From Desulfobacterales bacterium (GTDB taxonomy: Bacteria; Desulfobacterota; Desulfobulbia; Desulfobulbales; JAGXFP01): a DNA stretch of 34,470 nucleotides. Below are positions 25,213 through 33,104 of the stretch, piece after piece (the stretch's first letter is position 1; each line of letters starts with the position of its first letter). The stretch covers positions 1-34,470 of the forward strand of contig JAGXFP010000022.1 of NCBI GenBank assembly GCA_024637225.1, given 5' to 3'. The position numbers were made by a program, and so were the translations under genes. Below the pieces are notes generated by a model. It saw only the letters and a program-made list of their open reading frames with translations. It searched no databases and had not been told where the DNA came from.

Positions 25213-27060
25213 TTAATCGCCGAACGGCTTCTCGACCCTGAGTTTGCGCGGTTCCATTCTCCGGCGGATCTGCTGGAGATGCAAACGCGCCTCATTGTAG
25301 TCAGGTTTTAAGCGCAGGGCCTCCGTACAGTGTTTGACCGCTTCCGGAACCCGCCCGGTATGCGCCAGGATTTGCGATATGTAAAGGTGAACATACTCGT
25401 CATCGGGTGCAAGTTGCAGGGAGCGGTAATAGTTATCCAATGCCTCTTCAAATCTGTTCTGATTGGCCAGGGCCAGGGCCAGTATATTCAAGGCAGCGGG
25501 ATCGTCCTGGCTCTGATCCAGAAATTCCCTGGCGTGCCTTTCGGCCCGGCTGTAATCCCCCCGGCGATAATCGCCCCTGGCTACCAGGCTCAGAGCCAGG
25601 TTGTATCGGGGTTTTTTGTAATCCGGTTTAAGTTTGACCGCCCGGTCCAGAAAAAAAATCGACTCGTCGAACCGGTCGAGCCCACCGTAGGCGATCCCCA
25701 AATTAACATAAGGCCGGGCCTTTTGCGGCGATTTTTTCATACTGTCGCTCCAGAGGGAGATATTTTCGGCCCAGATGATATTGCGGTCATGGGTCCAAAC
25801 CGTGCCCACAACCATCATCAGCGCCAGGACAGCTCTTCGGAGCCAGATGTTCGCCACCGAACGATAGAGAATCGTCACCATTACCATACTTACCAGAACC
25901 ATGGGCAGATAAGTACGGTGCTCGAAAACCATCTCCAGCCCAATCACCGAGGATTCAATGAGCAGATTCCCCAGAAACCACAAGATGCAGAAAGAAAGCA
26001 GCCTCTCCCGGCGGGCACATAGCAACGAAGTTACCAACAAAGCAAAGATCATGAGAATCGACAACAGGGTCGTCGGAGGATCGAGCAGGGAAGTGGAAAC
26101 CGGGAAATAGTGGTCGAGGTTAAGTCTGGACGGATGGGGAAAGATAAAGAGAAAGATATAGAAGATAACGACCCGGGCCTGGGTCATCACCCTCTCGGCC
26201 AGGGTGAAATCACGAGATTGATAACCGGAGAGAATATTGGCGACCGGACTGAAGTCCAGATAAACCAGGGCCATCACCACCCAGAAGAGCATGATGGCCA
26301 GGGGCCAGTAGAAGTTTTTTTTCAGCCATTGATAATTCAGGTCGCGGAAAAAGTACCACTCATAAAGAAAGATGAAGAAAGGCAGGGTGATGGAATTCTC
26401 CTTAGAGCCCGCGGCCAGGAGAAAGGCCAGAACGCTTCCGGCTGATAAAAACCGGCGGCTCCGGCGGTTTGCGGCCAAACGCGCGTATATGTACAAGAGG
26501 AAGGTTAAAAGGCAGAAGAAGGCGGCCATTAGGTTCATCCGCTGAACGATATATGAAACCGACTGGGTATGGATGGGATTGACGAGCCAGACGGCCACCG
26601 CCGCGTAGGGCATGAAACGATGCATCCCGCCATAAAGCTTCTTTAACGGCGGGGTTCGCAAGGTCGCTTTAAAGAGCAGGAGAAGAAGCAAGCCGTTGCC
26701 GAGATGGATGAGGACATTTATCAGCCTGAAACCCTTCGGCTCAAGCTGATTGAAGTAATAGTTAACGGCGAAGCTGATGTTGGCGATCGGCCGGGTCGGA
26801 AGCGGGCTTTCAAAGGCCGCCCGCTTTAGGGATTGCCAGTCAAGACGGGTCGCCTGAATATGAGGGTTTTCGACGATATTGTGGATATCGTCGAAAACAA
26901 AGGGACCGTCCTTGCTTTTGGCATAGACGTGAAAGACCAGGACAACCAGAAGCAGGAAGAGCAGACACTCCCTGATCATGTTCCAATAGCGATTTTCGGC
27001 GCTTGCAAAGCCGGAAACCGCGGCGGGAAACCTTGTTATTTTTGATGGTCGCCAAAGCAT
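25213..27060 (-). CDS. GT-C membrane glycosyltransferase with C-terminal TPRs (TMTC-like), paralogue 1
   Basis: A 615-aa protein with about 10-11 membrane helices (about 28-420) followed by TPRs (about 445-600). The first periplasmic loop has 'GPFVFDD' (Asp57-Asp58), the acidic pair typical of GT-C enzymes that use polyprenyl-phosphate sugars. 'HTQSVSYIVQRMNLMAA' and 'SKENSITLPFFIFLYEW' are also shared with its paralogue at 28284. The plan (GT-C core plus TPR tail) is that of eukaryotic TMTC O-mannosyltransferases. The likely role is transfer of a sugar to exported proteins. In one TPR the motif GDY is locally doubled (RGDYRRGDYS). The start is uncertain (27060, or Met28 at 26979); no strong ribosome site is seen. 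Confidence 0.82.
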   Translation of the reverse strand: MLWRPSKITRFPAAVSGFASAENRYWNMIRECLLFLLLVVLVFHVYAKSKDGPFVFDDIHNIVENPHIQATRLDWQSLKRAAFESPLPTRPIANISFAVNYYFNQLEPKGFRLINVLIHLGNGLLLLLLFKATLRTPPLKKLYGGMHRFMPYAAVAVWLVNPIHTQSVSYIVQRMNLMAAFFCLLTFLLYIYARLAANRRSRRFLSAGSVLAFLLAAGSKENSITLPFFIFLYEWYFFRDLNYQWLKKNFYWPLAIMLFWVVMALVYLDFSPVANILSGYQSRDFTLAERVMTQARVVIFYIFLFIFPHPSRLNLDHYFPVSTSLLDPPTTLLSILMIFALLVTSLLCARRERLLSFCILWFLGNLLIESSVIGLEMVFEHRTYLPMVLVSMVMVTILYRSVANIWLRRAVLALMMVVGTVWTHDRNIIWAENISLWSDSMKKSPQKARPYVNLGIAYGGLDRFDESIFFLDRAVKLKPDYKKPRYNLALSLVARGDYRRGDYSRAERHAREFLDQSQDDPAALNILALALANQNRFEEALDNYYRSLQLAPDDEYVHLYISQILAHTGRVPEAVKHCTEALRLKPDYNEARLHLQQIRRRMEPRKLRVEKPFGD

Positions 27061-27105
27061 GGATAAGTTAAACTAAACTCCTCGGTTAAAAACCATCCGA
27101 CAACA

Positions 27106-28158
27106 ATGTGTGGATTTCAACAAATGCCGACTGCCCCCAACCACGAAACATATAACCGGAACAATCCGACGATAGCGGCGGTAATCCCCTGCTATCAGGT
27201 CAAACACCGGATTATGGATGTCCTCGCCGACCTGCCAGAACTGATTGACCGCATTTACGTTATCGATGACGGCTGCCCCCGGCAAACCGGCGCCCACGTC
27301 GACCGTCACAACTCGGACCCAAGGCTGCGGATCATTTACCACGAAAAAAACCGGGGGGTCGGCGGCGCGGTGGTCAGCGGCTATCGACAGGCCCTCGCGG
27401 ACGGCTATGACATCGTGGTCAAGATCGATGGTGACGGCCAGATGGATCCGAAATATCTGCCCTCCCTTCTGGCCCCGATTATAAGCGGCCAGGCCGATTA
27501 CACCAAGGGAAACCGTTTCTTTCAACTCGGCGATCTCAAGGGGATGCCCTGGCCGCGGATGATCGGCAACTCGTCGCTTTCGCTGATAACCAAGATCAGC
27601 TCCGGGTACTGGAATATCATGGACCCGACCAACGGTTACACCGCCATCCACCGCGCCGCCCTGCGCCTCCTGCCCCTGGAAAAACTCGATAAGCGCTATT
27701 TCTTCGAAAGCGACATGCTGTTTCGCCTTAACACGATCCGCGCGGTGGTAGAAGACATCCCGATGGTTGCCAGATATAACGACCACCGGAGCGGTCTCAG
27801 CCTGTTTTCGGCCTTGCTGGGTTTTCCCGGCCGCCATCTGAGCCGGGTCTGCAAGCGGATTTTCTACACCTATCTGTTACGAGATTTCTCCGCCGCTACT
27901 ATTCTCTTGCTCAGCGGCGGTTTCCTGCTGCCGGCGGGCATGCTTTTCGGGGGCTATCACTGGCACCGGAGCATCGTGACCGGGACGCCGGCGACCAGCG
28001 GAACCGTAATGATCACCGCGCTCCTCCTGCTGACCGCCCTCCATTTACTGATCGGCGCCCTTAACCTCGATATAGCCAACTCCCCCTCCACCAGCTTGCA
28101 AAGGCTAATGGCCCACGGCCCGGAGAGGCCGGACTCCCCCGGCGACCGAAAAAGCTGA
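27106..28158 (+). CDS. GT2 polyprenyl-phosphate sugar synthase (DPM1/GtrB-like)
   Basis: A 350-aa family 2 glycosyltransferase. The catalytic domain (about 20-245) has the nucleotide-sugar motif 'VIDDG' and the metal site 'DGDGQMDP' (Asp108, Asp110). 'RGVGGAVVSGYRQA' is the usual loop of dolichyl-phosphate mannose/polyprenyl-phosphate glucose synthases. Two C-terminal membrane helices (about 247-270 and 283-303) anchor it. It should load a sugar from a nucleotide donor onto undecaprenyl phosphate on the cytosolic side. It lies between two GT-C/TPR genes, which need just such a donor. It is divergent from paralogue 1 across a 45-bp gap that must hold both promoters. The start could instead be the ATG at 27124. 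Confidence 0.9.
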   Translation: MCGFQQMPTAPNHETYNRNNPTIAAVIPCYQVKHRIMDVLADLPELIDRIYVIDDGCPRQTGAHVDRHNSDPRLRIIYHEKNRGVGGAVVSGYRQALADGYDIVVKIDGDGQMDPKYLPSLLAPIISGQADYTKGNRFFQLGDLKGMPWPRMIGNSSLSLITKISSGYWNIMDPTNGYTAIHRAALRLLPLEKLDKRYFFESDMLFRLNTIRAVVEDIPMVARYNDHRSGLSLFSALLGFPGRHLSRVCKRIFYTYLLRDFSAATILLLSGGFLLPAGMLFGGYHWHRSIVTGTPATSGTVMITALLLLTALHLLIGALNLDIANSPSTSLQRLMAHGPERPDSPGDRKS

Positions 28159-28211
28159 AAACGGTCCGGCTTGGCTTAGGATCTCCAGAGCCCTGTAACC
28201 GCTTTTCGGAT

Positions 28212-28253
28212 GGAAGATTGGCCAATTCCGGGTGGCTGCTATCTCCTGATCGG
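28212..28253. repeat. Second copy of the ~40-bp GATTGGCCAAT repeat
   Basis: It matches 3761-3800 inside the clpX-like gene. The core gattggccaattccgggtgg (28216-28235) differs by one base. Here it is intergenic, in the 125-bp gap between the convergent GT2 and TPR genes. Confidence 0.65.
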
Positions 28254-28283
28254 TTCCATATGCACCGCAATAATGGCAAACAA

Positions 28284-30194
28284 TCAGCGGCGAGCACCAG
28301 CCTCCGGGCCAAACGGTCTGTATATCAACGGCTTACGCGGTTCCATCCGCTGCCGGATTTCCTGGAGATGCAGCCGCGCCGCCCGGTAATCGGGTTGAAT
28401 CCTAAGCGCCTCCAGGCAATGTTCTTCCGCTTCGATGAACCGCCCAAGGTTGGCCAGAACCAGGGACAGATTGAAGCTGGCGGCGAGATCATCGGGTTTC
28501 AAATTCCGGGCCTGCCGGAAGTTCTCCAGGGCCTCCTCCTCCTTACCCTGCATGGCCAGGGATTTGCCCACGGTATTATGGGCCATGACCAGCAGATTCA
28601 GAGACTCCCCGTCGACCGGCTTCATGGGCAGGATCGCCCTGGCATGGTGTTCGGCCCGGCGGTAATCGCCCTTTACATAAAGAGAATTGGCAAGGTTTAT
28701 CCGGGGGTGGACATAATCGGGCTGCAGTTTTACCGCCTGTTCCAGATAGCGGATCCCCTTTTCGAACCGGCCGATCTCGCTGTAGGCAATGCCCGCGTTA
28801 ATATTGGGCCGGGCCTTTTCCGGGGATTTATTAGCGGCATCCGCCCAGAGGGTGGCCTTGTCGGCCCAGACCAGGTTGCGGTCATGGGTCCATACCGCTC
28901 CGACCGCCACGAATATCAACAAGACGGCTCTCCTGACCCAGATATGGCTAACAAACTGATAAAGGAACATGACCAGGATCATACTGATCAGAATGGAAGG
29001 CAGATAGGTGCGATGTTCAAAGACCATGTCCAGCCCCGGCACCGAGGCTTCGATTACGAGATTCCCCATAAACCAAAAGATACCGAAGGATAGGAAGCGG
29101 TAGCGGCGGGCGATGACCGCTGCGGATGCAAGTATGGCGAAGACGGCGAGGATCGACAAGAGGGTCGTCGGCGGGTCGAGCAGGGAGAGGGAGACCGGGA
29201 AATGATGGTCCAGGTTGAGCCTGGCCGGGTGCGGAAACAGAAAGAGAAAGAGGTAGAAGATGACAATCCGGAACTGGGTCATGAACCGTTGGGCCAAAGT
29301 CAGGCTGGCGGCCTGATATTCGGAGAGGGCCTTGACCAAGGGAGTAAATTCAAGATAAAGAAAGGCCACCCCGGCCAAGACAAGCGCCATGCCCAGGGGC
29401 CACCATGAATTTTTTTTCAGCCATTGCAGGTCCAGGTCACGGAAGAAATACCACTCGAAGAGGAAAACAAAGAACGGCAGGGTAATCGTATTCTCCTTGG
29501 AGCCGAGCGCCAGCAGAAAGGCCGAAAGCCCCCCGGCCAGGAGGAGACGGCGCCTGGTCCGGTTGCGGCTCAGACGCGCGTGGATGTAAAGGAGAAAAGC
29601 GAGAAGAGAGAACAACACCGCCATCGAGTTCATCCGCTGGACGATATAGGAGACCGATTGAGTATGGACCGGATTGACGATCCAGACGGTCGCCGCCGCG
29701 TAGGGCATGAAGCGATTCAGCTTTTTTTCGGCCAGGCCGGCGAGGGCCGGGGTCCGCAAGGTTGCCTTCAGGAAAAAGAGGAGCAGGAGGCCGTTGCCCA
29801 GATGGATCAGAACGTTTACCAGCCTGAAACTCTTCGGATCGAGCTGGGTGAAATAATAATTCAGGGCGAAACTGATGTTGGCGACCGGCCGGGTCGGGAT
29901 CGGGCTTTCAAAGGCCGCCTGCCCTAGGGACTGCCAGTCGAGGCTGCTTATCCGGATATGGGGATTGTTCGCGATGTTGGGCAGGTCGTCGAAGACAAAG
30001 GGGCCGTCCTTGCTGTGGGCATAGACATGGAAGACCAGCAGGGTCAGGAATAAAAAAACCAGACACTCCCTGATGACTGGCCAGGTGGTGGATGCCGTGA
30101 TTGCCTCGCCGGAGACAAAGGAATATCGCGTGGTAATCTCTCGCAATCTCCCCCTGACCGTCATCCTGGCGCCTCTCCCCCGTCTCGGTCCCAC
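28284..30194 (-). CDS. GT-C membrane glycosyltransferase with C-terminal TPRs (TMTC-like), paralogue 2
   Basis: A 636-aa paralogue of the 25213-27060 product; the two align along their whole length. The first-loop acidic pair is Asp69-Asp70 ('GPFVFDD'). 'HTQSVSYIVQRMNSMAV' and 'SKENTITLPFFVFLFEW' recur, and about 11 helices are followed by five or so TPRs (about 460-620). A sugar transferase acting on exported proteins with a polyprenyl-phosphate donor is inferred. The frame opens with a GTG at 30194; the ATG at 30164 is an equally good start, with a GGGGGAGAGG stretch upstream. The TPR part is one repeat longer than in paralogue 1. Different acceptors for the two copies are likely but unproven. 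Confidence 0.82.
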   Translation of the reverse strand: MGPRRGRGARMTVRGRLREITTRYSFVSGEAITASTTWPVIRECLVFLFLTLLVFHVYAHSKDGPFVFDDLPNIANNPHIRISSLDWQSLGQAAFESPIPTRPVANISFALNYYFTQLDPKSFRLVNVLIHLGNGLLLLFFLKATLRTPALAGLAEKKLNRFMPYAAATVWIVNPVHTQSVSYIVQRMNSMAVLFSLLAFLLYIHARLSRNRTRRRLLLAGGLSAFLLALGSKENTITLPFFVFLFEWYFFRDLDLQWLKKNSWWPLGMALVLAGVAFLYLEFTPLVKALSEYQAASLTLAQRFMTQFRIVIFYLFLFLFPHPARLNLDHHFPVSLSLLDPPTTLLSILAVFAILASAAVIARRYRFLSFGIFWFMGNLVIEASVPGLDMVFEHRTYLPSILISMILVMFLYQFVSHIWVRRAVLLIFVAVGAVWTHDRNLVWADKATLWADAANKSPEKARPNINAGIAYSEIGRFEKGIRYLEQAVKLQPDYVHPRINLANSLYVKGDYRRAEHHARAILPMKPVDGESLNLLVMAHNTVGKSLAMQGKEEEALENFRQARNLKPDDLAASFNLSLVLANLGRFIEAEEHCLEALRIQPDYRAARLHLQEIRQRMEPRKPLIYRPFGPEAGARR

Positions 30195-30222
30195 TGGAAC
30201 TGCACGTTACATCCTGTTTACC

Positions 30223-30284
30223 CGACAAGATTAATTACTAACTTTAATCAGCGAAAAAGACAAGGCATATGGCGCCGACATGCC
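30223..30284 (+). repeat. Left ~60-bp direct repeat flanking the hipBA segment
   Basis: It begins cgacaagattaattacta and ends near atggcgccgacatgcc. It matches 32280-32340 at about 87% with one single-base gap, in the same orientation. The first 35 or so bases are identical apart from that gap. The two copies bracket hipBA and a MITE-like element. Confidence 0.85.
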
Positions 30285-30309
30285 CCCCTCTCGCTCCTCA
30301 CCCCCTTAT

Positions 30310-30440
30310 TGATGGACTCGTAAAAAGCTGCCATTTCGACCAATAGAAGAAATCTAGTTGTTTAACAAATTGGATTATTAAGATTTATCCCATTAGTCAA
30401 AAATGTCATTGTGGCAATCCCGACTTTTTGCGATTCATCA
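30310..30440. repeat. MITE-like element (TCGCAAAAAGT-type ends)
   Basis: The ends tgatggactcgtaaaaagct (30310-30329) and cgactttttgcgattcatca (30421-30440) are inverted copies with a few mismatches. The interior is AT-rich, with weak traces of the GTCATTG...GGATT arms. About 131 bp. Confidence 0.65.
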
Positions 30441-30540
30441 CTTTTAAGTCGTCAATTTATTTGAATTATCGGCTTATTGATTATCTATTCGTCATTTTTG
30501 CCGTATTATTGAATGGTTTTCTTATAGGTCTTGCAATTCG

Positions 30541-30581
30541 TATAATTTGTCGATAAAATAGCATAATTACCACTTATATCG
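30541..30581 (+). promoter_or_regulatory. Probable hipBA promoter/operator region
   Basis: A perfect -10 box TATAAT (30541-30546) lies about 50 nt before hipB, but no good -35 box is found at normal spacing. CGATA (30551-30555) and TATCG (30577-30581) form a short inverted repeat between it and hipB, placed where the antitoxin could repress. Both points are weak. Confidence 0.4.
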
Positions 30582-30596
30582 CCAATACAGACGACT

Positions 30597-30947
30597 ATGA
30601 GCATTTCAAATTTACTGACAGACGAAGCGGTCATGGTCGAAGTCGGCCATCGGGTTGCCCGGAAACGTATCGACCGGGGGATCACTCAGGCGGAAATGGC
30701 GGAACAGGCCGGCGTTTCCAAGCGTACCGTTGAGCGAATCGAAGCCGGTTCTTCGGTCCAGTTTACAACGATTATCCGAATTCTGCGGGTTCTCGATCTT
30801 TTGTCGGGTCTTGATCTCCTGTTTCCGAAGTCGACCGCCAGACCCATGGACCTTTTGAAACGGAAAGGAAAAGTCCGGCAAAGGGCATCCGGAACCAAAA
30901 AGATGATGCCAACCGATAAAAAATGGTCCTGGGACGACGAGGCATGA
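30597..30947 (+). CDS. hipB: HipB-like antitoxin, XRE-family repressor
   Basis: A 116-aa protein with a helix-turn-helix of the XRE/Cro-CI type (about 15-70; 'GITQAEMAEQAGVSKRTVERIE') and a basic C-terminal tail. In hipBA modules the antitoxin binds both HipA and the operon's own operator. Its stop codon overlaps the start of hipA (ATGA), which fits tight co-translation. The ATG at 30597 lacks a clear ribosome site; Met13 (30633) is an alternative. Confidence 0.9.
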   Translation: MSISNLLTDEAVMVEVGHRVARKRIDRGITQAEMAEQAGVSKRTVERIEAGSSVQFTTIIRILRVLDLLSGLDLLFPKSTARPMDLLKRKGKVRQRASGTKKMMPTDKKWSWDDEA

Positions 30948-32251
30948 CCACGGTTGCCGAAGTCAAACTCTGGGGGCGTACTATCGGGGCGGTATCCATG
31001 GCAAAGGATGCGGATACGGCCTCCTACGAATACGATCCGGCATTTGCCGGCAGCGGCATGGAACTCTCACCGCTGGTCATGCCCCTATCAAACAAGGTTT
31101 ATACCTTCCCGGAGTTGTCACAAAGGTCTTTTCACGGACTGCCCGGTCTTCTGGCCGACTCCCTGCCAGACCGGTTTGGCAACGCACTGATCAACGCCTG
31201 GCTGGCCTCCCGAGGACGGCAGCCGGATTCCTTCAACGGGGTTGAGCGCCTCTGTTATATGGGAATAAGGGGAATGGGCGCCCTGGAGTACGCGCCGGCC
31301 ATGGGGCCTAGGGCCAGACAGGCCGGTGAAATTCAAATTGGCCAACTGGTTGAACTCGCCTCCGAGATCCTTACCAATCGAACCGATCTGCAAGTTTCAT
31401 TCGGCGACAAAAACAGGGAACAGGCTCTGCGGGATATTCTGCGGGTCGGCACCTCGGCCGGAGGAGCCAGAGCCAAGGCGGTTGTCGCCTGGAACCCTTC
31501 CGGCAACGAAGTCCGGTCAGGCCAAATACCGGCTGGGGAAGGTTTTGAGTATTGGATACTGAAATTTGACGGGGTGAGCGGCAACAGGGACAAAGAGCTG
31601 GAGGATCCCAAAGGGTACGGGCTTATCGAATACGCCTATTACAAAATGGCCATCGATGCGGGAATTACCATGAGCGAGTGCCGACTCTTCGAGGAAAACG
31701 GCAGACACCATTTCATGACCCGCCGCTTTGACCGGCTTGCCGGCGGCAAAAAGGTACACATGCAGTCTCTCGGCGCCCTGGCCCACTTTGATTTCAACCT
31801 GGCGGGGGCCTATTCTTACGAGCAGGCCCTGCTCGTGATCAAGCAGCTGGGTCTGCCGATGGGTTCGGTCGAGGAGATGTTTCGCCGGATGGTCTTTAAC
31901 ATCGTCGCCCGTAACCAGGATGACCATGTAAAAAACATTGCTTTTCTGATGGACAAGTCCGGCGTTTGGTCTTTGGCCCCGGCCTACGATATGATATACA
32001 GCTACAATCCCGCGGGAACCTGGACCGCCGATCACCAGATGACCATGAACGGCAAGCGGGACAACTTTACCCTGGAAGATTTCAGGGCCTGCGCCAGGAC
32101 CGCCTCGATGAAGCGCGGCCGAGCCGAGACTATTATCGCGGATGTACGGGAGAAAGTTCTCCACTGGCGTGATTACGCCGAAGAAGTCGGCGTGCCCGCC
32201 GGCTGGCGTGACCAAATCCAGAGCGCCCTCCGCTTGGAGGAATTTGCATGA
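30944..32251 (+). CDS. hipA: HipA-like serine/threonine kinase toxin
   Basis: A 435-aa HipA-family kinase. The N-terminal subdomain is followed by the HipA_C kinase core. The Ser-containing phosphate loop 'GTSAGGARAKAV' (169-180, Ser171) corresponds to the autophosphorylated loop. The catalytic loop is 'ARNQDDHVKN' (322-331, Asp327), and the metal-binding Asp349 is in 'LAPAYDMI'. E. coli HipA inactivates glutamyl-tRNA synthetase by phosphorylation; targets of other HipAs differ, so the substrate here is open. All catalytic residues look intact. The ATG at 30944 overlaps the hipB stop; the frame is open further up (30923), but that lies inside hipB. Confidence 0.93.
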   Translation: MTTVAEVKLWGRTIGAVSMAKDADTASYEYDPAFAGSGMELSPLVMPLSNKVYTFPELSQRSFHGLPGLLADSLPDRFGNALINAWLASRGRQPDSFNGVERLCYMGIRGMGALEYAPAMGPRARQAGEIQIGQLVELASEILTNRTDLQVSFGDKNREQALRDILRVGTSAGGARAKAVVAWNPSGNEVRSGQIPAGEGFEYWILKFDGVSGNRDKELEDPKGYGLIEYAYYKMAIDAGITMSECRLFEENGRHHFMTRRFDRLAGGKKVHMQSLGALAHFDFNLAGAYSYEQALLVIKQLGLPMGSVEEMFRRMVFNIVARNQDDHVKNIAFLMDKSGVWSLAPAYDMIYSYNPAGTWTADHQMTMNGKRDNFTLEDFRACARTASMKRGRAETIIADVREKVLHWRDYAEEVGVPAGWRDQIQSALRLEEFA

Positions 32252-32279
32252 AACAACCTCCGGCAAATCGGGGGGCTCT

Positions 32280-32340
32280 CGACAAGATTAATTACTACTT
32301 TAATCAGCGAAAAAAACAAAGTGTATGGCGCCGATTCGCC
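32280..32340 (+). repeat. Right ~60-bp direct repeat flanking the hipBA segment
   Basis: Same-orientation partner of 30223-30284, starting 28 nt after the hipA stop codon. Confidence 0.85.
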
Positions 32341-32454
32341 ACCTCGCTGCTTATTTTAAATACTAGAAAGGAATGAGTTGATCATGAAGAACTTCAGTTC
32401 CAGCTCACGGCCGTCCAGAACCAGCCCCCTACCCCGGTCGTAATCGAGTCAAAA

Positions 32455-32489
32455 AGTAGTCAAGAAGGGGACGTCCCCTCCTTACTACT
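32455..32489. terminator. Strong hairpin around the palindrome GGGGACGTCCCC
   Basis: GGGGACGTCCCC (32467-32478) is a perfect 12-bp palindrome. Pairing continues outward with small defects to AGTAGT (32455-32460) / ACTACT (32484-32489). There is no U-run, so a barrier or insulating hairpin upstream of the next promoter is only possible. Confidence 0.4.
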
Positions 32490-32503
32490 GCAAAGAAATT
32501 ATT

Positions 32504-32550
32504 TTGACAGGTCCTTTGATGTGGATTATTATAGCTATAAAACCACATCA
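32504..32550 (+). promoter_or_regulatory. Sigma70-type promoter with nested palindromic operator for the RHH/mazF operon
   Basis: TTGACA (32504-32509) is followed after exactly 17 nt by TATTAT (32527-32532). Overlapping it are the inverted repeat TGATGTGG (32517-32524) / CCACATCA (32543-32550) and, nearly centred inside, the 12-bp palindrome TTATAGCTATAA (32529-32540). This fits repression by the RHH antitoxin encoded just downstream. Confidence 0.75.
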
Positions 32551-32562
32551 TGGAGGTGCGAT

Positions 32563-32796
32563 ATGAGAACTATTCAGATGACCCTTGATGACAATCTTGT
32601 CAAAGCGGTCGACCGTGTTTCAAAAGAACTCCATACAAGCCGTTCCGCATTCACGAGAAAGGCGCTGCAAGACGCCCTCGTTCGTTACAAAATTGAGCAA
32701 CAAGAAGACCAGCACCGTCAGGGGTACAAACATAACCCGGTTGCCACTAATGAGTTTTCGGTTTGGGAAACAGAGCAGACCTGGGGTGACGAATGA
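32563..32796 (+). CDS. Ribbon-helix-helix antitoxin (CopG/MazE-like)
   Basis: A 77-aa protein. The N-terminal 45 residues fit the ribbon-helix-helix DNA-binding fold ('TIQMTLDDNLVKAVDRVSKE', 'SRSAFTRKALQDAL'). The acidic, flexible C-terminus ('FSVWETEQTWGDE') is the kind that wraps around a MazF toxin. The ATG at 32563 has GGAGGTG 5 nt upstream and is preferred over an earlier frame opening at 32521, which lies inside the promoter. Its stop overlaps the mazF start (ATGA). Confidence 0.9.
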   Translation: MRTIQMTLDDNLVKAVDRVSKELHTSRSAFTRKALQDALVRYKIEQQEDQHRQGYKHNPVATNEFSVWETEQTWGDE

Positions 32797-33104
32797 AACA
32801 TGGCGAAATACGATGGTATAAATTCGTGTCACCAGATAAAAAACGGCCAGTACTCATACTGACACGGAATTCCGTGTTGGAATATCTGGGTGAGGTTACC
32901 ATCGCGCCCATTACGACTACCGTGCGTAATATACCTTCCGAAGTGCTCCTCTTGACAGCTGACGGTATGCCGCGGGATTGTGCTGTAAATTGCGACCATT
33001 TGCAGACTGTTTCAAAGGGGAAAATCGGACCTTTGATCACATTCTTGCCCCGTACAAAGATGTTGGAGGTTGCACGGGCAATCCGCTTTGCCCTCAATAT
33101 TTAA
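32793..33104 (+). CDS. mazF: MazF/PemK-family endoribonuclease toxin
   Basis: A 103-aa toxin of the PemK/MazF fold, which cleaves mRNA at short sequences. 'GEIRWYKFVSPDKKRPVLIL' holds the conserved Gly-Glu/Asp-Ile start and the KRPVLIL strand with Arg18. Further on, 'VTIAPITTTVRNIPSEVLL' and 'CDHLQTVSKGKIG' match the conserved Thr/Ser and 'D.i.tv.k..i' parts. It is full length, and the overlap with the antitoxin gene shows an intact operon. Cleavage specificity cannot be read from the sequence. Confidence 0.92.
   Translation: MKHGEIRWYKFVSPDKKRPVLILTRNSVLEYLGEVTIAPITTTVRNIPSEVLLLTADGMPRDCAVNCDHLQTVSKGKIGPLITFLPRTKMLEVARAIRFALNI

Larger units (their letters stand above)
30195..30596. other. 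402-bp intergenic stretch with direct repeat, MITE-like element and hipBA leader
   Basis: It contains the left ~60-bp direct repeat (30223-30284), a MITE-like element (30310-30440) and an AT-rich leader (30441-30596) in front of hipB. No gene is visible. Confidence 0.6.
32252..32562. other. 311-bp intergenic region between hipA and the RHH/mazF operon
   Basis: It holds the right direct repeat, a 19-codon open frame starting at ATG 32384 (no similarity noted), a strong hairpin (32455-32489) and the promoter-operator of the next operon. Confidence 0.55.

Noticed and set aside
28218..29093. 291-codon plus-strand open frame opposite GT-C/TPR paralogue 2
   Set aside because: A similar antisense frame occurs opposite paralogue 1, so it results from the conserved TPR coding sequence and not from a gene.
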